This document shows positions 35,809-46,906 of a stretch of DNA of 64,000 bases, in pieces. Under the pieces are notes generated by a model that saw only the letters and a list, made by a program, of their open reading frames with translations, had not been told where the DNA came from and did no database searches. The position numbers and the translations under genes were made by a program. Source of the stretch: Ophiosphaerella korrae. Its lineage: Eukaryota > Ascomycota > Dothideomycetes > Pleosporales > Phaeosphaeriaceae. The stretch lies in assembly GCA_028456385.1 (NCBI GenBank), contig JALNQF010000140.1, forward strand, positions 1 through 64,000, given 5' to 3'. The stretch's first letter is position 1; every line of letters starts with the position of its first letter.

Positions 35809-38448
35809 CTATTGAAATGGGGGTTGTTGCGGAAGTAGATCTTGTGGAAACAATTGAGGATCGCTTGGCATGCCCTGAGACTGGTTAGCCAAAATATCCG
35901 CAACAGAACATGTCGATACTTACCCAGTTCAAAGAGTTTTCGATCATGTTGAAGCCCATTGTCATAGGATCTACTGCGAAAGGGTTGCTGTATGCACTTT
36001 CGCCCAGACCAAAAAACGTAGCATTGGAAGGTTCTGCACTGAAGTCGTTGAAGTCGAATGAGGGTGAAGGAGACACAAAATGTGGTTGGTCTTCTGTCAT
36101 GTATGCTAAGAGCGTATGTTAGTAGCTGCCATGAATATTTGGTTTTGGTGCACTGTGGTGAAACAGGATAACAGTCAACTTACAACTATGGGTGTCTTCC
36201 ATGCCATTGCAACTGGCCTCCACTTTATTCAGCACAACCTTGATCGCTTTTGCAGCTTTCTGTGCTTCATAAGATCTCTGACTAGCGCTGTACCAAATAG
36301 TGTGCGCCTTGTGGAGAACGTCGATGATTTGATCTCGGGAAGGTGGTATCTGATCAAGCTTTAGGCTACCTGTTACAACCTCAAGCGTTTGTGGTAGAGG
36401 AGATGTCAACTCTTCATCAAGATCGAGGATGAGAACTGTTGTAGCTAACAAGAAATCTTGTGCGACAATAGACGACATGTACCAGCTCATGGTGAAAACA
36501 TGCCATCCTGGAGACCAAAGCCTACCGCCTGGCCGAATTTCAGAATCAAGTTTTTGCTGCAGCTGGAGCATCTCGTAGGCGGCATTGAGGCATATTCTGC
36601 GTGAATGTTCATATCTGGTATCGGTTCGCCCAGGCAAGAGATATGGTCTATGTAGCATTAATTCCGCTTTTAAGAACGACAAGCCTAGATAGAGCCGCCG
36701 TATCGACGATATGGAGGTTGCATTTTCAAACTCCACAGCGAGCAAATCCCTAGAAGACTCTGGAGACTCTGGTATATTTTCATATGCATGTCGAAGTATC
36801 GCATCGAGGGTCATTACATCTCGATAGGGAGGTTGGGTTGTGGCGTTGTTCAGGTCTATGACCTTGGCGTGGGCAGTCCTTACACGCATCATAATAATCG
36901 AATACAAGAGTGGCGTCAACTCAGTTTCTGGTTTCGAGGGTGGCAATTCGGTCATCTCCTCGTATATGTCCTCCTCGTCCACATTTCGAGGTTCTTGAGT
37001 ATCATACATGAACGGTTGAATCATTCTGGGCAAACCGACTTGTACAGAGGACAATATGTCAAGAGCCAAGACATTCATCCACATTCTCCTTCGCATCTCG
37101 CCCTGGAATGGTGTGATGTTGGGAAAACGTGATGGGTCTCGATGATAGCCCATGCGCAAAGCAATGCGTACGATCATGCCGATGAGTATCCACATACTGA
37201 CTTGGGTGTCGGAAGAACGCGAAAATTCAGAAGCAAAATATAAAGTAAACGTCTCAAGCGTCCACGGCGGACATTGGATGTAATTTGCTAAGATTAGAGC
37301 CTGGACAAGCTTTTCGCGGTAGAAGTCAATGCGTGCAGTGTGCAGACTTTCACTTTGCACACCTGGATAATTTTTGCTAGATAGATACCGTGAGCCTAGA
37401 GTAAAGATAGAGTATAGCAAGCTAAGCCACATTGTGGATATTTCAAAAGGTTGTTCCCAGAATGCTTTATACTGTGTCTTGCTTAGTTATATGTTCCGTG
37501 GCGCGAGGAGGGGCGTACTGACCTGTCGAAGAAAGCTTTGTTTATGTAATAGAGCTACAATTGTCAAATTGTGAGCAATCAGAGGACTTTGTAGACTCAC
37601 TAGGGGCTGTGGCCATTGACTCAAAATAGGCTTCAACCAGCTGGTCAGCTTCAGACCGTGGAGGTAAAGCTGCCAGCAGTTCCTGCTTGGTTGCATGTCG
37701 TTGGCGTCCAAAAAGGAGATCAGGGCCAGTGAGATCTCCAATGCTTTCGTGTTGCGCATACGCAGAATTGGGTATTTGGTCAAGGTGATCTTTGAGTTCC
37801 GAGATCTGGGAAAATTGTTAGCACAGACGCTGCAGTGTGTGCCTCTTTCGATGGGTGGTGTAGTTTCTCTAGCAGTGCGAGATTATTATATAATATTACT
37901 GTGTCGTATTTTTACAAAGTAGCGGGCATGTATGGAAGGAGCATGTGAAAAATACTTGACAATACTTACTCCATCTAGAATACTCGTCCAATGGCTACTA
38001 TTTGTATACGTCGTTGTATCTCTGCTGAGCTTAACGCGATCCGGTGTGCTAGGAAATTGTGGTTTGTCATCATCGCTATGGTGATCTGTCTGTGACATAT
38101 TGGAGATTCCGGGGCTAGAATGTTCAATATCTTTGCTGCCTATAAGGGAAGTTACCAGCTGCTCGAGCTGAGTAATTCTATCGTGGACACTGTTTGAGCT
38201 TTTTGTTTCTGCTGGGCCTGGAGTACCCCGGGCAAACGTGCAAGACAACGAGAGGCCTCTGTCGAAACATGTCTTGCATGGCTGCTGCCGGTCGCATTTC
38301 AACCTTAATCGTCAGAAAATCACAGCTATAGATTCGTGCGGGTTGAACACGCTCACTTCCTTCGTCTACAGAGATTGCAAGAAAGAGTTGGCTTGGGCCT
38401 GCGCCTACTTGCTGGAACTTCACGCTGAGGATGAGTCTCCGTACCCAT
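35809..38448 (-). CDS. Zn2Cys6 transcription factor with fungal-specific TF domain
   Basis: Seven exons (38357-38448, 37970-38303, 37601-37805, 37523-37554, 36184-37471, 35924-36105, 35809-35880) encode 734 residues. Residues about 24-52 form the Zn2Cys6 knot CNLC-x6-C-x5-C-x2-C-x8-C, split by the first intron just after RRRK. A short coiled segment (DRITQLEQLVTSLIG) for dimerisation follows. The middle homology region runs from LLHKQSFLRQYKAFW through MWILIGMIVRIALRMGYHRD and RRRMWMNVLALDI, typical of Fungal_trans (PF04082). The C-terminus is Pro/Gln/Phe-rich (QQPPFQ). A 32-nt exon is unusual but required for frame and homology. The target genes are unknown; it lies 10 kb left of the polyketide cluster and diverges from another Zn2Cys6 gene. 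Confidence 0.88.
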
Positions 38449-38916
38449 TTGCGCTCGTTTCGATACTCAAAAGCTTTTGAAAGGCGTAACTAATCGTCGA
38501 TGATGATGGTGAGGCTCTTCTCCTCTGCCTGGAGTGCCTTGAGAATTAGTCAACTTTGCGGCGGCCGGTGGGTCGGGAGCTTGTGACGTCCGACGCTAAT
38601 TTGGAAACGGGTTGCCTCTTCTTACATTGCGACGACACTGGGGGTCACTTAGATTGACTTGTGTACACTGGCAACATGATCCATCAGATGTTGTAATGCT
38701 ACCTATACGGAGGACATGGCCATAAGAAAACGTCAGATGGAAGCGAAAGTTCAAGATCCTATCGCGGAACGCAACCCCGTTGCCAAGGTCACGTGTAAGC
38801 TCTTCGGCTTAGTGGCGCACGGAACAGCTTCATTTAAGCGTGCTCGGTGTTCTGGGCCCAAACTGACTCGACGAGTGAATCTTCCTGCCATGTACACATA
38901 GTAGTCTTCAACAGGT
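38449..38916. promoter_or_regulatory. divergent promoter of two Zn2Cys6 genes
   Basis: 468 bp between divergent start codons. A GC-rich run GCGGCGGCCGGTGGGTCGGG near 38559-38578 includes several CGG/CCG triplets of the type bound by Zn2Cys6 factors, so mutual or self-regulation is possible. This is suggestive only. Confidence 0.4.
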
Positions 38917-41191
38917 ATGCAATCTGCAAGAGATAATCGAACCACAACATCGTGTTCCGAGTGCCAGCGCCGCAAGCAACGAGTATAGCCTCTGACCAGT
39001 CTGCATCTGCCTGAACTAATGACCACCCTAGTGCTCTCGCGAATGGCCTTGTAATCACTGCCAAGCTAGAAAAGTGGCACATCTTTGCCAATTTGGTGCC
39101 AAAAAAGCGCAACTGGATTCACCGTCCGCTTCAACGACGTATGTTGCCAACGAATACCCCGCTAGACCGCAATTTCACAGTAACACTATTCTTCCAGCGG
39201 ATCATCTAGCAATACGCGTGGCCAGAAGAGAAGTTTCCCAGAATCGAGTGAAGTTCTAGAATCTTCACAAAACGATAGTTTTGAAGGGCGAGAACATGGG
39301 TTGAGAATCTGGGGTTACATGCCTGGGCATATCCACTATAAGGTTGGCACAGTCGAAGATGTAGGTCAATATGTTACGCCAATTTCATATTACTAATTTT
39401 CTCGTATTAGAGTGGCTCGCGTAAGCCTTCTCCACCAGAGACCAAGATACTTGATGCAGTCGACAAAGTCATACATGCCATGCCGCCCAGATCAATCACA
39501 GGTAGTTACAGCGTGTTATGTGTAGTTCTGGTCTCTAACAATTGTAGATTCCTTTGTCAACCATTTCCTAAGCGTTGTCAATCATCGCTATAGTGCAATT
39601 TATGGACCTGCTCTAACTGACCAGTATGTTAAATGGTGGGCCGATCGAGCAAGTGGAAAGCCGCTCTCTCCAGAGTTCACATGTCTATTGTTGAGGATAT
39701 GCGCATACTCAGTTCAGTATTTAACGCCTGCTTTGCGAAAGATGATTGAATTTGAGCTTGTGTGCGACTCGCAAATGCTCACTGATCGTTTTGCCTCTGC
39801 CGCAGAGCAGCTCAGTCAAAGCTTCGAGGCCTCACATCCGACCATTGAGCGTGTGCAGGAACAGTTTCTCAAAGGAGCATGGCTCAAGTCTGAATCGAAG
39901 ATGGTTGAGGCGTGGCATACTCTGGGCTGTACCATCCGGCAAGCGCAGGAATTAGGTACGACTTTGCCCTTTTGGTCATCTGATGCCTTACTCACAGAGT
40001 GTTCAGGTATTGACAAAGATGTCGGAATCGAAGACTTGTCAGAGTTTGACATCGAAATACGGCGGCGTGTTTGGGTATTGTTATACATATGGGATTGGTA
40101 AGCCAAAGGTGAACCTGTGAGCCATAATATTGACAATCTCAAGGCAAATGTCAGCCTGGTTAGGCAGACCGAACCTGATTGATCAAAAAAATCTTACATT
40201 CAGATTTCCGAATCTGCGGCTCGATCAGTCGCCTACTGAACCAAACCTGCTGTCCCCATTTGCTCATATGGCACTGGTAGCGAACCTGGGTAGAAGAGTA
40301 ACGACAGTTTTAGGTGATGCGCAGGCTAAGAATGGCCTCACTGCTAAGCAGGTATTGGCAGTACAAGCGGAATGTGAGAAATTTATTGTAGAATTGCCGG
40401 CAATTTTTCGAATCAAGGATTTCGATACTTCCTTTGATGAAGAGCACACCTACTTCGTCTTCCAGCGCTACCAGTTGCATTGCATCATCCTTCTTGTAAT
40501 GCTCGATTGCTTGAAGCCTTTCATGACTCGAGATCGGCGAGACGAGCTAACTGCGGACGACGACGATTTCAGAAGAAGGGGCGTGGAAATAGCATTATCC
40601 GTTCTTCGGGTTGCGCGCCTGTTGTTCGACCATGAATTCCCCATCAACTCGAAATTTCATATGGTGGTCTTCTCAATTTTCGATACGTCCACGCTTTTGT
40701 GTTCCGCTATCATCCATGACCGCGAACATGTCTTACCCCATCGCCAGGAAATTGTGGACGTCATCGCGGGCTCCCTCGACATGCTGCATCAACTGAGCCC
40801 AATCACAAAGCTGGGCGCCTCATCTTACGACTTCCTATACAAATTAGTGCATGCTACTCCCGAGCTGCCCCGCATAACTCCCGTCAACAAGCGCCAGAAA
40901 CAAATGACTCTACCCGCCCCTGGATTGGCATCTAGCCAGCCTATAAACTTGCCGACTCTAAGCATGAGCACATCCAATACAATTTCCAACCCTGCAACAG
41001 CAACTCTAGATATCCTCCTATCCACCACGTCACCAGAGGATCCATTGTTTGACCTAGACCAGTTCTACGCAAACAACCCCTTCGGCGACCTCGGCACCGC
41101 AACAAACTTCGACCTCGCCGGCATGGAGCATATCTGGGACTGGGGAACCCTCCACCTCGCCAACTTCCCGCAATCCAACTCCACATCATAA
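38917..41191 (+). CDS. Zn2Cys6 transcription factor, second of a divergent pair
   Basis: Six exons (38917-38982, 39032-39138, 39198-39360, 39411-39501, 39548-40097, 40144-41191) encode 674 residues. The zinc knot starts at residue 13: CSEC-QRRKQR-C-SREWP-C-NH-C-QARKVAHL-C; the first intron falls just before the third Cys. It continues with LRIWGYMPGHIHYKVG, FVNHFLSVVNHRYSAIYGPA, the linker with ILDAVDKVIHAMPPRS and RRRVWVLLYIWDWQMSAWLG, the Fungal_trans core. The C-terminus is Asn/Thr/Pro-rich and acidic, as in activation domains. Homologues in Dothideomycetes are common but untargeted. With its divergent neighbour it makes a regulator pair bordering the secondary-metabolite region. Confidence 0.88.
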
Positions 41192-41451
41192 CCAAAATCC
41201 ACATCAATATCAATTTTACCCTCTCCGTGCATTTCCCCTGTGCTGGAACTAAAATGTCGATTACATGGTCGCATTCGGTCCCCCACGAACCGAGGTTATA
41301 CAACTAGGCTCAATCGAGCAGTATAGGGCTTTGGTGGGGTAGGTAGGTATAGTTGTCAACCACAACAAGCCCCACACATTACCACCATACCGTTCCCCCA
41401 ACTACTCCTTTCCAAATTCTTTCCCACCCATCGCCTAAGCCCACATCTAAC

Positions 41452-42563
41452 ATGCCGTACGCGCTCAAAGGCAGAAACATCCTTGTCACGGGAGGATCTG
41501 CGTACGTGTGTCTGCGAATTGGTTTCAGGGTTGCGCTGATTTGGTATGTAGAGGTCTGGGCGAACTTTTGAGCTCGACGTTTGCGAGTGAAGGGTGCAAT
41601 GTTGCGGTTAATTACTTCAATCGCGTGGAGCCGGCGGAGAAGGTGAAAGCTGCGTGCGAGGTGTTTGGCGTCAAGGCCGTGGTGATCAAAGCGGTATGTG
41701 GTTCGTTTGAGATGTGGTGCAATGTAGGTGTGTGAGGCTGGCTAATGGTGGTGTGTAGGATATGACGAGTACGTCGGAAGCGAAGCGGGCGGTGCAAGAA
41801 ACTATTACCCAGCTAGGTGGTTTAGATTTGATTCTTGCAAACGCAGTGCGTAGCTATTTCCTATCCAATATGCTTCTCCATAATAAAATTCAACAGGGCT
41901 GGACTCGGTTCAGCGACTGGAAAGATCTTGATTCGATGAGTGAAGACGAATGGGACAAGGTGAGAATGTTCTTCAATTGCCGTTTTACACTCGGAATATT
42001 TCGTCTAGATTATGTATATGTGGAGCTAATGTGGGGGTAGTGTTGGTCTGCAAATGTCAAAGTACCCAAAGCCCTTCTTACGGAAGCACAAGCAACATTC
42101 AATGCCAATCCTGAGGGCGGACACATTATTACAACAGGCTCAATAGCCGTTAGTTTGCCTAACATCTACTTCCCTGCGGTTTTACTGACTCGAGCGGCCA
42201 GGCTGTGAGCCAGGGTGGATCTAGTATGCCCTACGCGGTGACCAAAGCCGCACAACTCCAGTTGGTCAAATGTCTCGCCGTTACAGTTGGGCCAAAGATT
42301 CGGGTGAATACAGTCCTGCCAGGTTTGCTGCTTACGGAATGGGTACGTTCTTATTCCTGCTTGCGATTGGAAATGGTTAACATAAAGAGTAGGGCCTTAA
42401 GTATTCTGCAGAGCGAATCGAAGAGGTCAAGAATTTGGCGGCGCTCAAGCATGAAACGTACTTGGAGGACTGTGCAAATGCGTTTGTCATGTTGGCGAAG
42501 AACACAAGTATGACTGGTATGCGGATACAAGTGGATGCAGGTCTGAATGTGCAGGGCGCATGA
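41452..42563 (+). CDS. Short-chain dehydrogenase/reductase, classical type
   Basis: Seven exons (41452-41501, 41552-41693, 41759-41845, 41897-41959, 42041-42148, 42202-42342, 42393-42563) encode 253 residues, the usual length of a classical SDR. The Rossmann cofactor motif is TGGSAGLG at about residues 13-20, the structural LILANAG motif follows (NAG), the catalytic Ser is in ITTGSIA and the catalytic pair is YAVTK. The C-terminal RVNTVLPGLLLTEWG and MTGMRIQVDAGLNVQG are typical. Arg/Asn after the second strand (NYFNRVEPAEK) suggests NADP(H). The substrate cannot be read. All introns are phased to keep frame. The 3' end converges on the malonyltransferase gene. Confidence 0.88.
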
Positions 42564-42737
42564 ACACTTTACGGCGGATCTTGCGATGTAGGCTGATGGG
42601 CTGGATGCAGACTGGGTCTACACTTCCCCCAAGGAACTCTGAGATATTGCCAGTGTATGGAAATACACTATGCGACTCTTCGACCAGGCTGTAAAATCGT
42701 CTCATCACCCCTCCCCGAACTTCGTGATTTTTCGATC

Positions 42738-44044
42738 TCAATCCTCTTGAACTCCTTCTGTCTCTTCCAATGCGCGAACGACTTCTTCCATTTCCTTTGG
42801 ACTTGTGATGCCCCACACGCCACCGCCCTTGACTGCGCCCTTCATGCCGACCTCTTTTCCAACCAGATTCCTGCCAACTTTGCCAGGCCCAATGCCAACA
42901 TATCGCCTAACTTTTTCCTGCTCGTGCAGATACTTGACGCTCTTCCACCACTGCACCGTCTCTGCACAGCTGCGTGCCAACAAATCCTTCAGCTGTTCTT
43001 TACTCTGGAACGGCTTCCCCGAGACGTTGGAAATACAGGGCATAACGCCTGGCCAGGTGACGATATCACCTCCATCCGCTCGCTCTGTATGCAGTATCCT
43101 CTTCATCGTTTCTTGAGCGGGCTTCATCAGCGCACTATGAAACGGCGAATCGCTCTTCAACCGCACATGTCTAGGGTCATGCCCACCAAACTGTCTCAAA
43201 TTTGCCAACAATGTATTAATCCGCGCAATACTTCCGCTCAACACAATCTGATTTTTCGAGTTCAGATTCGCCAGCGCGACCTGCTGCACGGCCGGAAGAT
43301 GTTCGGCGGAATCGCTCTTGGACCCTGGGCCAGAGATTTCGATAAATTCGCGCGCGCCACTCACGAGCGACTGCATGTGTTGTTCGGATTCGCAAACAAG
43401 GGCGACCATGCCAAATTCACTGCCTTCTCGCGATACGGCGTCGGCGCTGCATTTGCTCATGACTTCAGCTCTTCGGCGCACCATTTTGAGCGCGTCGCCA
43501 AAAGTGAGATAGCCGCCGGCTACCAGCGCGGCAAATTCGCCTAGCGAGTGGCCCAAGGTGATGTCTACACGGTCTATCGTCTTGAATCCGAATTCCTGCT
43601 CCATGACGCGCAGGATCATGACTGAGGTTGCCATGATGGCTGGCTGAGCATTTTCGGTGCGGGTGAGCTCGGCATTGGTACCGGATTCGATGATTTTGGT
43701 GAGGGGCACGTCGAGAGTGGCGTCGATTTCCTCGAGGATCGGCTTGACAGTGCGAGGGAAGGCATCGAGCCATGGGGTGCACATGCCGACGCGCTGGACG
43801 CCCTGGCCTAGCGATTGTTAGTAGAGTGAGGGAGGAAGGCGATAGAGAGTGCTCTTGTACCTGGAAAGAAAATGGCCGTCTTTGGCCTTTTTGTTGGCGC
43901 ATCTTGGGTGGTGCTCATCCATCGCTGGCCAGCGTTACGGCCGTCCTTCCTCAGTCCACGGCATTGTGTCTGTCGCCGCGAGATGCGGGGGATCAGTTTA
44001 GAAATGGGTGAGTAGGGGCTAGGCATGTTGGCTTTGAGTGTCAT
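42738..44044 (-). CDS. MCT1: Malonyl-CoA:ACP transacylase, mitochondrial type
   Basis: Exons 43861-44044 and 42738-43807 encode 417 residues. The N-terminus is basic (KLIPRISRRQTQCRGLRKDG), a likely mitochondrial presequence; an alternative ATG lies at 44026. The acyltransferase fold has AIFFPGQGVQRVGM, the nucleophile elbow GHSLGEFAAL (Ser), RRRAEVM with the carboxylate-binding Arg, and the catalytic His in SDSPFHSALM. It loads malonyl onto the acyl carrier protein of mitochondrial type II fatty acid synthesis, which feeds lipoate production. The family is present in almost all fungi, so I regard it as a housekeeping gene and not part of the polyketide cluster, whose PKS has its own AT. The long plus-strand frames on top are antisense shadows. 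Confidence 0.92.
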
Positions 44045-44494
44045 GACATTTGTGCGAGCATGGTGGAATAGTAGACAGGCTAGGTGTTTGCTTGTATGTA
44101 TATTAAGGGTAGGGGTAGTAAGTATCTTGCGGGGATGTGGAGGCTTGGACACGGAGCGCGGTGATTGGAGGCTGAAGGAGCTTGGGCCACAGCCATCGGA
44201 ATTGTTGGCCATCCGAGGCCTTGCCATTCCGTATATTTACCTCCATTCCGCGTCCGAGAACTGCCCACTTCATAGTCGCGTCATAAGCTCAGCAAGAAGT
44301 GTCAATAGATGTTGTGGTTTGTTTGATTTCTCATAGTCTTTTCACTATCTATCTGTGTACCACTCGGTACTGCCTTTCCGCAGTCTTGTCATGCCTTCTA
44401 GCCTGTTCAATTTCTTCTCAGTGCTTGTTCATGAAAGCCTCAACGAACTACAAAGCCCTGAGGCTTTATCCGCCTGCACTGCAAGATTCTGTGC
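44045..44494. other. intergenic spacer
   Basis: About 450 bases containing the promoter of the malonyltransferase and the 3' end of the small secreted protein gene. No other supported feature. Confidence 0.5.
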
Positions 44495-44796
44495 TTAAGC
44501 CTGCTCACATCGACCTGGCTCACCACTGCCTAAAATATATTAGTCAAGCACAACTTTTGCGGGAACTGATAGGCAAGGCAAGGCTTACACTTCTGGCCAG
44601 TGGGGCACCACTCAACGCTCCTGACATTCCTGACACAGGAGACGATGCCGTGCTCTTCACCTGTAGCGGCTTGATGGGAAATGCAGATTTTGGTATCGTT
44701 GTCCGCGCAGTAGTAATTCATGCGGATAGAATCACGATCGCCGAGGACAGGAGCGGCGAGTATGGCAGCACCGATGAGAACGGCGGTGGGCTTCAT
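44495..44796 (-). CDS. Small secreted cysteine-rich protein, effector candidate
   Basis: The unspliced frame gives 88 residues; my preferred model splices a GTAAGC...TTTTAG intron (44530-44588, with a GACTAAT branch-like site) and gives 80 residues. Residues 1-19 (MKPTAVLIGAAILAAPVLG) are a clear signal peptide. The mature part, about 60 residues, has six Cys in the spliced model, an even number fit for three disulphides, and seven in the unspliced one, which is part of why I prefer splicing. No known domain. Small, secreted, Cys-rich proteins of plant-associated fungi are often effectors or antimicrobial peptides. A TATATATAA box lies at 44910-44918, about 115 bp upstream. Function is unknown. 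Confidence 0.65.
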
Positions 44797-45532
44797 GCTT
44801 GGTGTAGTAAGAGTGCTTGTTGTGGAAGTTGAAGGGACAAATGTGTGGACGAATATTCTTCGTAAAAGTGAGTGAATGTGTGGTAGAAGGTGGGAAGAGC
44901 AGTAAGGAGTATATATAATTAGAAAAATGAGGCAAACGCGTCAAATTGGAGAAACCAAGCAAACGGAAAAGAGTAAAAGAATCAAGTGAAAGTGAAGAGA
45001 TACACCAAGCGACTCTTGATGGACTCAAAATTGATGCAAGACCAAGGAAATTAGTAGCGAAGCGTGGTCAAAGAATACTGGTTATAACAGCGCATGTTTT
45101 CATTCACATCAGCGCGGTAGATAAAATAATTTGATTGAGTAACTGCTGTCGCTCTATATCAAAAGTGATAGCTCCGGGCTCTCAATGTTGACAAATTACC
45201 TAATCAGGGCTTCCGGTGAGAAAATCTTACTTCGATTCGCTTATCAGATTCCCAATAACCGAAATAGGTAATATGGACGTGCATAACCTCGACCCTCGAA
45301 TGTGCAACAGTCAGCCTCAGGCCTCCTACATACACTAGACCAAATGCGGACGAAAATATGGCCAAGACGAACCCACAGCCCTGTGAGGCAGTGCTTCCAA
45401 ACTGATGAACGAGATCGTAGTCGTTGAAAGATTCCAATATTTAAGTCATGTTGAACCTCAGGTAAAGGTGCAGATAAATCCAACCAGCCCAACAGCACGA
45501 CCCTCCACTCCCTTCAACTTCAAGTTTCCAAA
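44797..45532. other. intergenic spacer with TATA box for the secreted protein
   Basis: AT-rich. TATATATAA at 44910-44918 serves the minus-strand gene. The right part is the promoter of the 239-residue protein. Open frames here are short and unrecognised. Confidence 0.55.
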
Positions 45533-46252
45533 ATGTCACATCATTCTGAGCCGTCATCATCAATGTCCAAGGAACTACCAGAAAACCCACCTAGTCCTTC
45601 AAACATCTCTACTAGTCCCCGCGAACGCTTTGACGATCCCAAAGGCCTCCATCTCCAAGTAAACTTCGCCTGGACCAAATTCCAAAACATCATTAGCGAA
45701 GTGAACGGCGAACACCTCACCCCCCTCTACATCCAACACTTCCGGCCCACAAAGCCGCAACTCCGCTTCAACCTCGCCTCTGATGATACCACCTCCATCG
45801 CAACAGGAACCATCAACAACATCTCCATCAGCGCGGAGTGCACAATTGGCACCCAAGTCATCCATCTCCGGCCCCTCAAACGTTGGAAAACACAGTACAA
45901 TTACCTCTCCAGCACCCTCTCCCCCGACCCCAACACCCCCGCTCCCATCTCCTGGATCGCAAACATGTCGCTCAAGCTATGGGACTTTGTGTGCCTGAAC
46001 GCGCACCAAATGCCCATTGCGAAATTCTCCGTCAATTGGTGGGCCCTCAAGCAAGTTGGCAATATCTATTTTACGGACGATAGCGTGAACGCGAAGGCTA
46101 GGGATGAGGTTGTTGTGACGGGGATTACGTTGTTGTATGTTATGACTACGAGGATGAATAATCCGCTGCATCTGGTGGGGGCGATGGTTGCGAAGCCGGG
46201 GAGGGCGGAGGGCGGTGAGGAGGTGGAGATGGAGGATCGGAAGAAGAGGTAG
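45533..46252 (+). CDS. Unrecognised conserved-looking protein, 239 residues
   Basis: Single exon. I do not recognise a family with confidence. The N-terminal 35 residues are Ser/Pro-rich and disordered. A globular beta-rich part follows, with TKFQNIISEVNGEHLTPLYI, QHFRPTKPQLRF, GTINNISISAECTIGTQVIH and a hydrophobic C-terminal half (KFSVNWWALKQVGNIYF, VVVTGITLLYVMTTRM). The 'substituent read-out' pattern of strand-turn-strand with charged ends weakly recalls tubby/LURP-one-like folds, which would bind membrane lipids, but no diagnostic residue supports it. The acidic/basic tail EEVEMEDRKKR closes the frame. Codon use is like neighbouring genes (many C-ending codons), so a real gene is likely. 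Confidence 0.6.
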   Translation: MSHHSEPSSSMSKELPENPPSPSNISTSPRERFDDPKGLHLQVNFAWTKFQNIISEVNGEHLTPLYIQHFRPTKPQLRFNLASDDTTSIATGTINNISISAECTIGTQVIHLRPLKRWKTQYNYLSSTLSPDPNTPAPISWIANMSLKLWDFVCLNAHQMPIAKFSVNWWALKQVGNIYFTDDSVNAKARDEVVVTGITLLYVMTTRMNNPLHLVGAMVAKPGRAEGGEEVEMEDRKKR

Positions 46253-46906
46253 TGTTGATGAAGTGTTGTAGGAGGGTTCTCTTTTGGTTTGGAAATGATG
46301 CGTGTATATACCTTGTACTTGTTTTCCTTAGATAATTAGTTTAATTTTACATTTTCGAATTCTCGCAGTATAAGTACTAGTACTTAAGCGGTAGATAGAG
46401 GTAGTTTTAAGGTACTCCTAAGGTTTAATATGAAGAGAAGATATTTGATTCATTTATTTTAATTATAAAAATTGGGTATCCAAGTCTATTATCTGTATAT
46501 TATATAGTATATGGTATAATACTAACTTTGCGGTCAGGCACGCAACTCTACTCTACTACGGCAAACAACCAAAAAGGGTATAAATAATTAACAACGTTGA
46601 TTGCTAGAGTAGAACGGTATATATTGTCCGAGGGCCTTCAGGGCCCTCAGTCTCCTCGGCATACGCGCTCGCGCAGTTGCGGCCTAGCCTGGTATTAATA
46701 AGAAATTATAAAATTTCTTGACTTTTTTACTAAATCATATAAACGATAGATCCTGTAATTACTTATTAAAAGTTTAGGCTACCTATAGAAACCACCACTA
46801 AGCCTTACTAAAATTATACTTTTTCCCTATAATTACTACAGTACAACCCTATAAATCTCTTATGATACTTCGGATTGATGATAAGTGAAGTATCTACAGA
46901 TGGAAT
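46253..46906. repeat. AT-rich relic block with a GC-rich island
   Basis: From about 46320 to 46870 the sequence is AT-rich, without ORFs. At 46628-46690 sits a GC island with CCGAGGGCC...GGGCCCTC and a flanking CCTCGG, an imperfect inverted repeat. The segment near 46773-46825 resembles the relic at 20296-20345. This looks like one or more transposon remnants degraded by RIP and it borders the metabolite cluster on the left. Confidence 0.6.

Noticed and set aside
42657..43544. Plus-strand 295-codon frame over the malonyltransferase
   Set aside because: Antisense shadow. The minus strand has the GHSLGEF motif and full family similarity.
42738..44044. Malonyl-CoA transacylase as part of the polyketide cluster
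   Set aside because: It has a mitochondrial-type leader and single-copy housekeeping character, while the PKS has its own intact AT domain.
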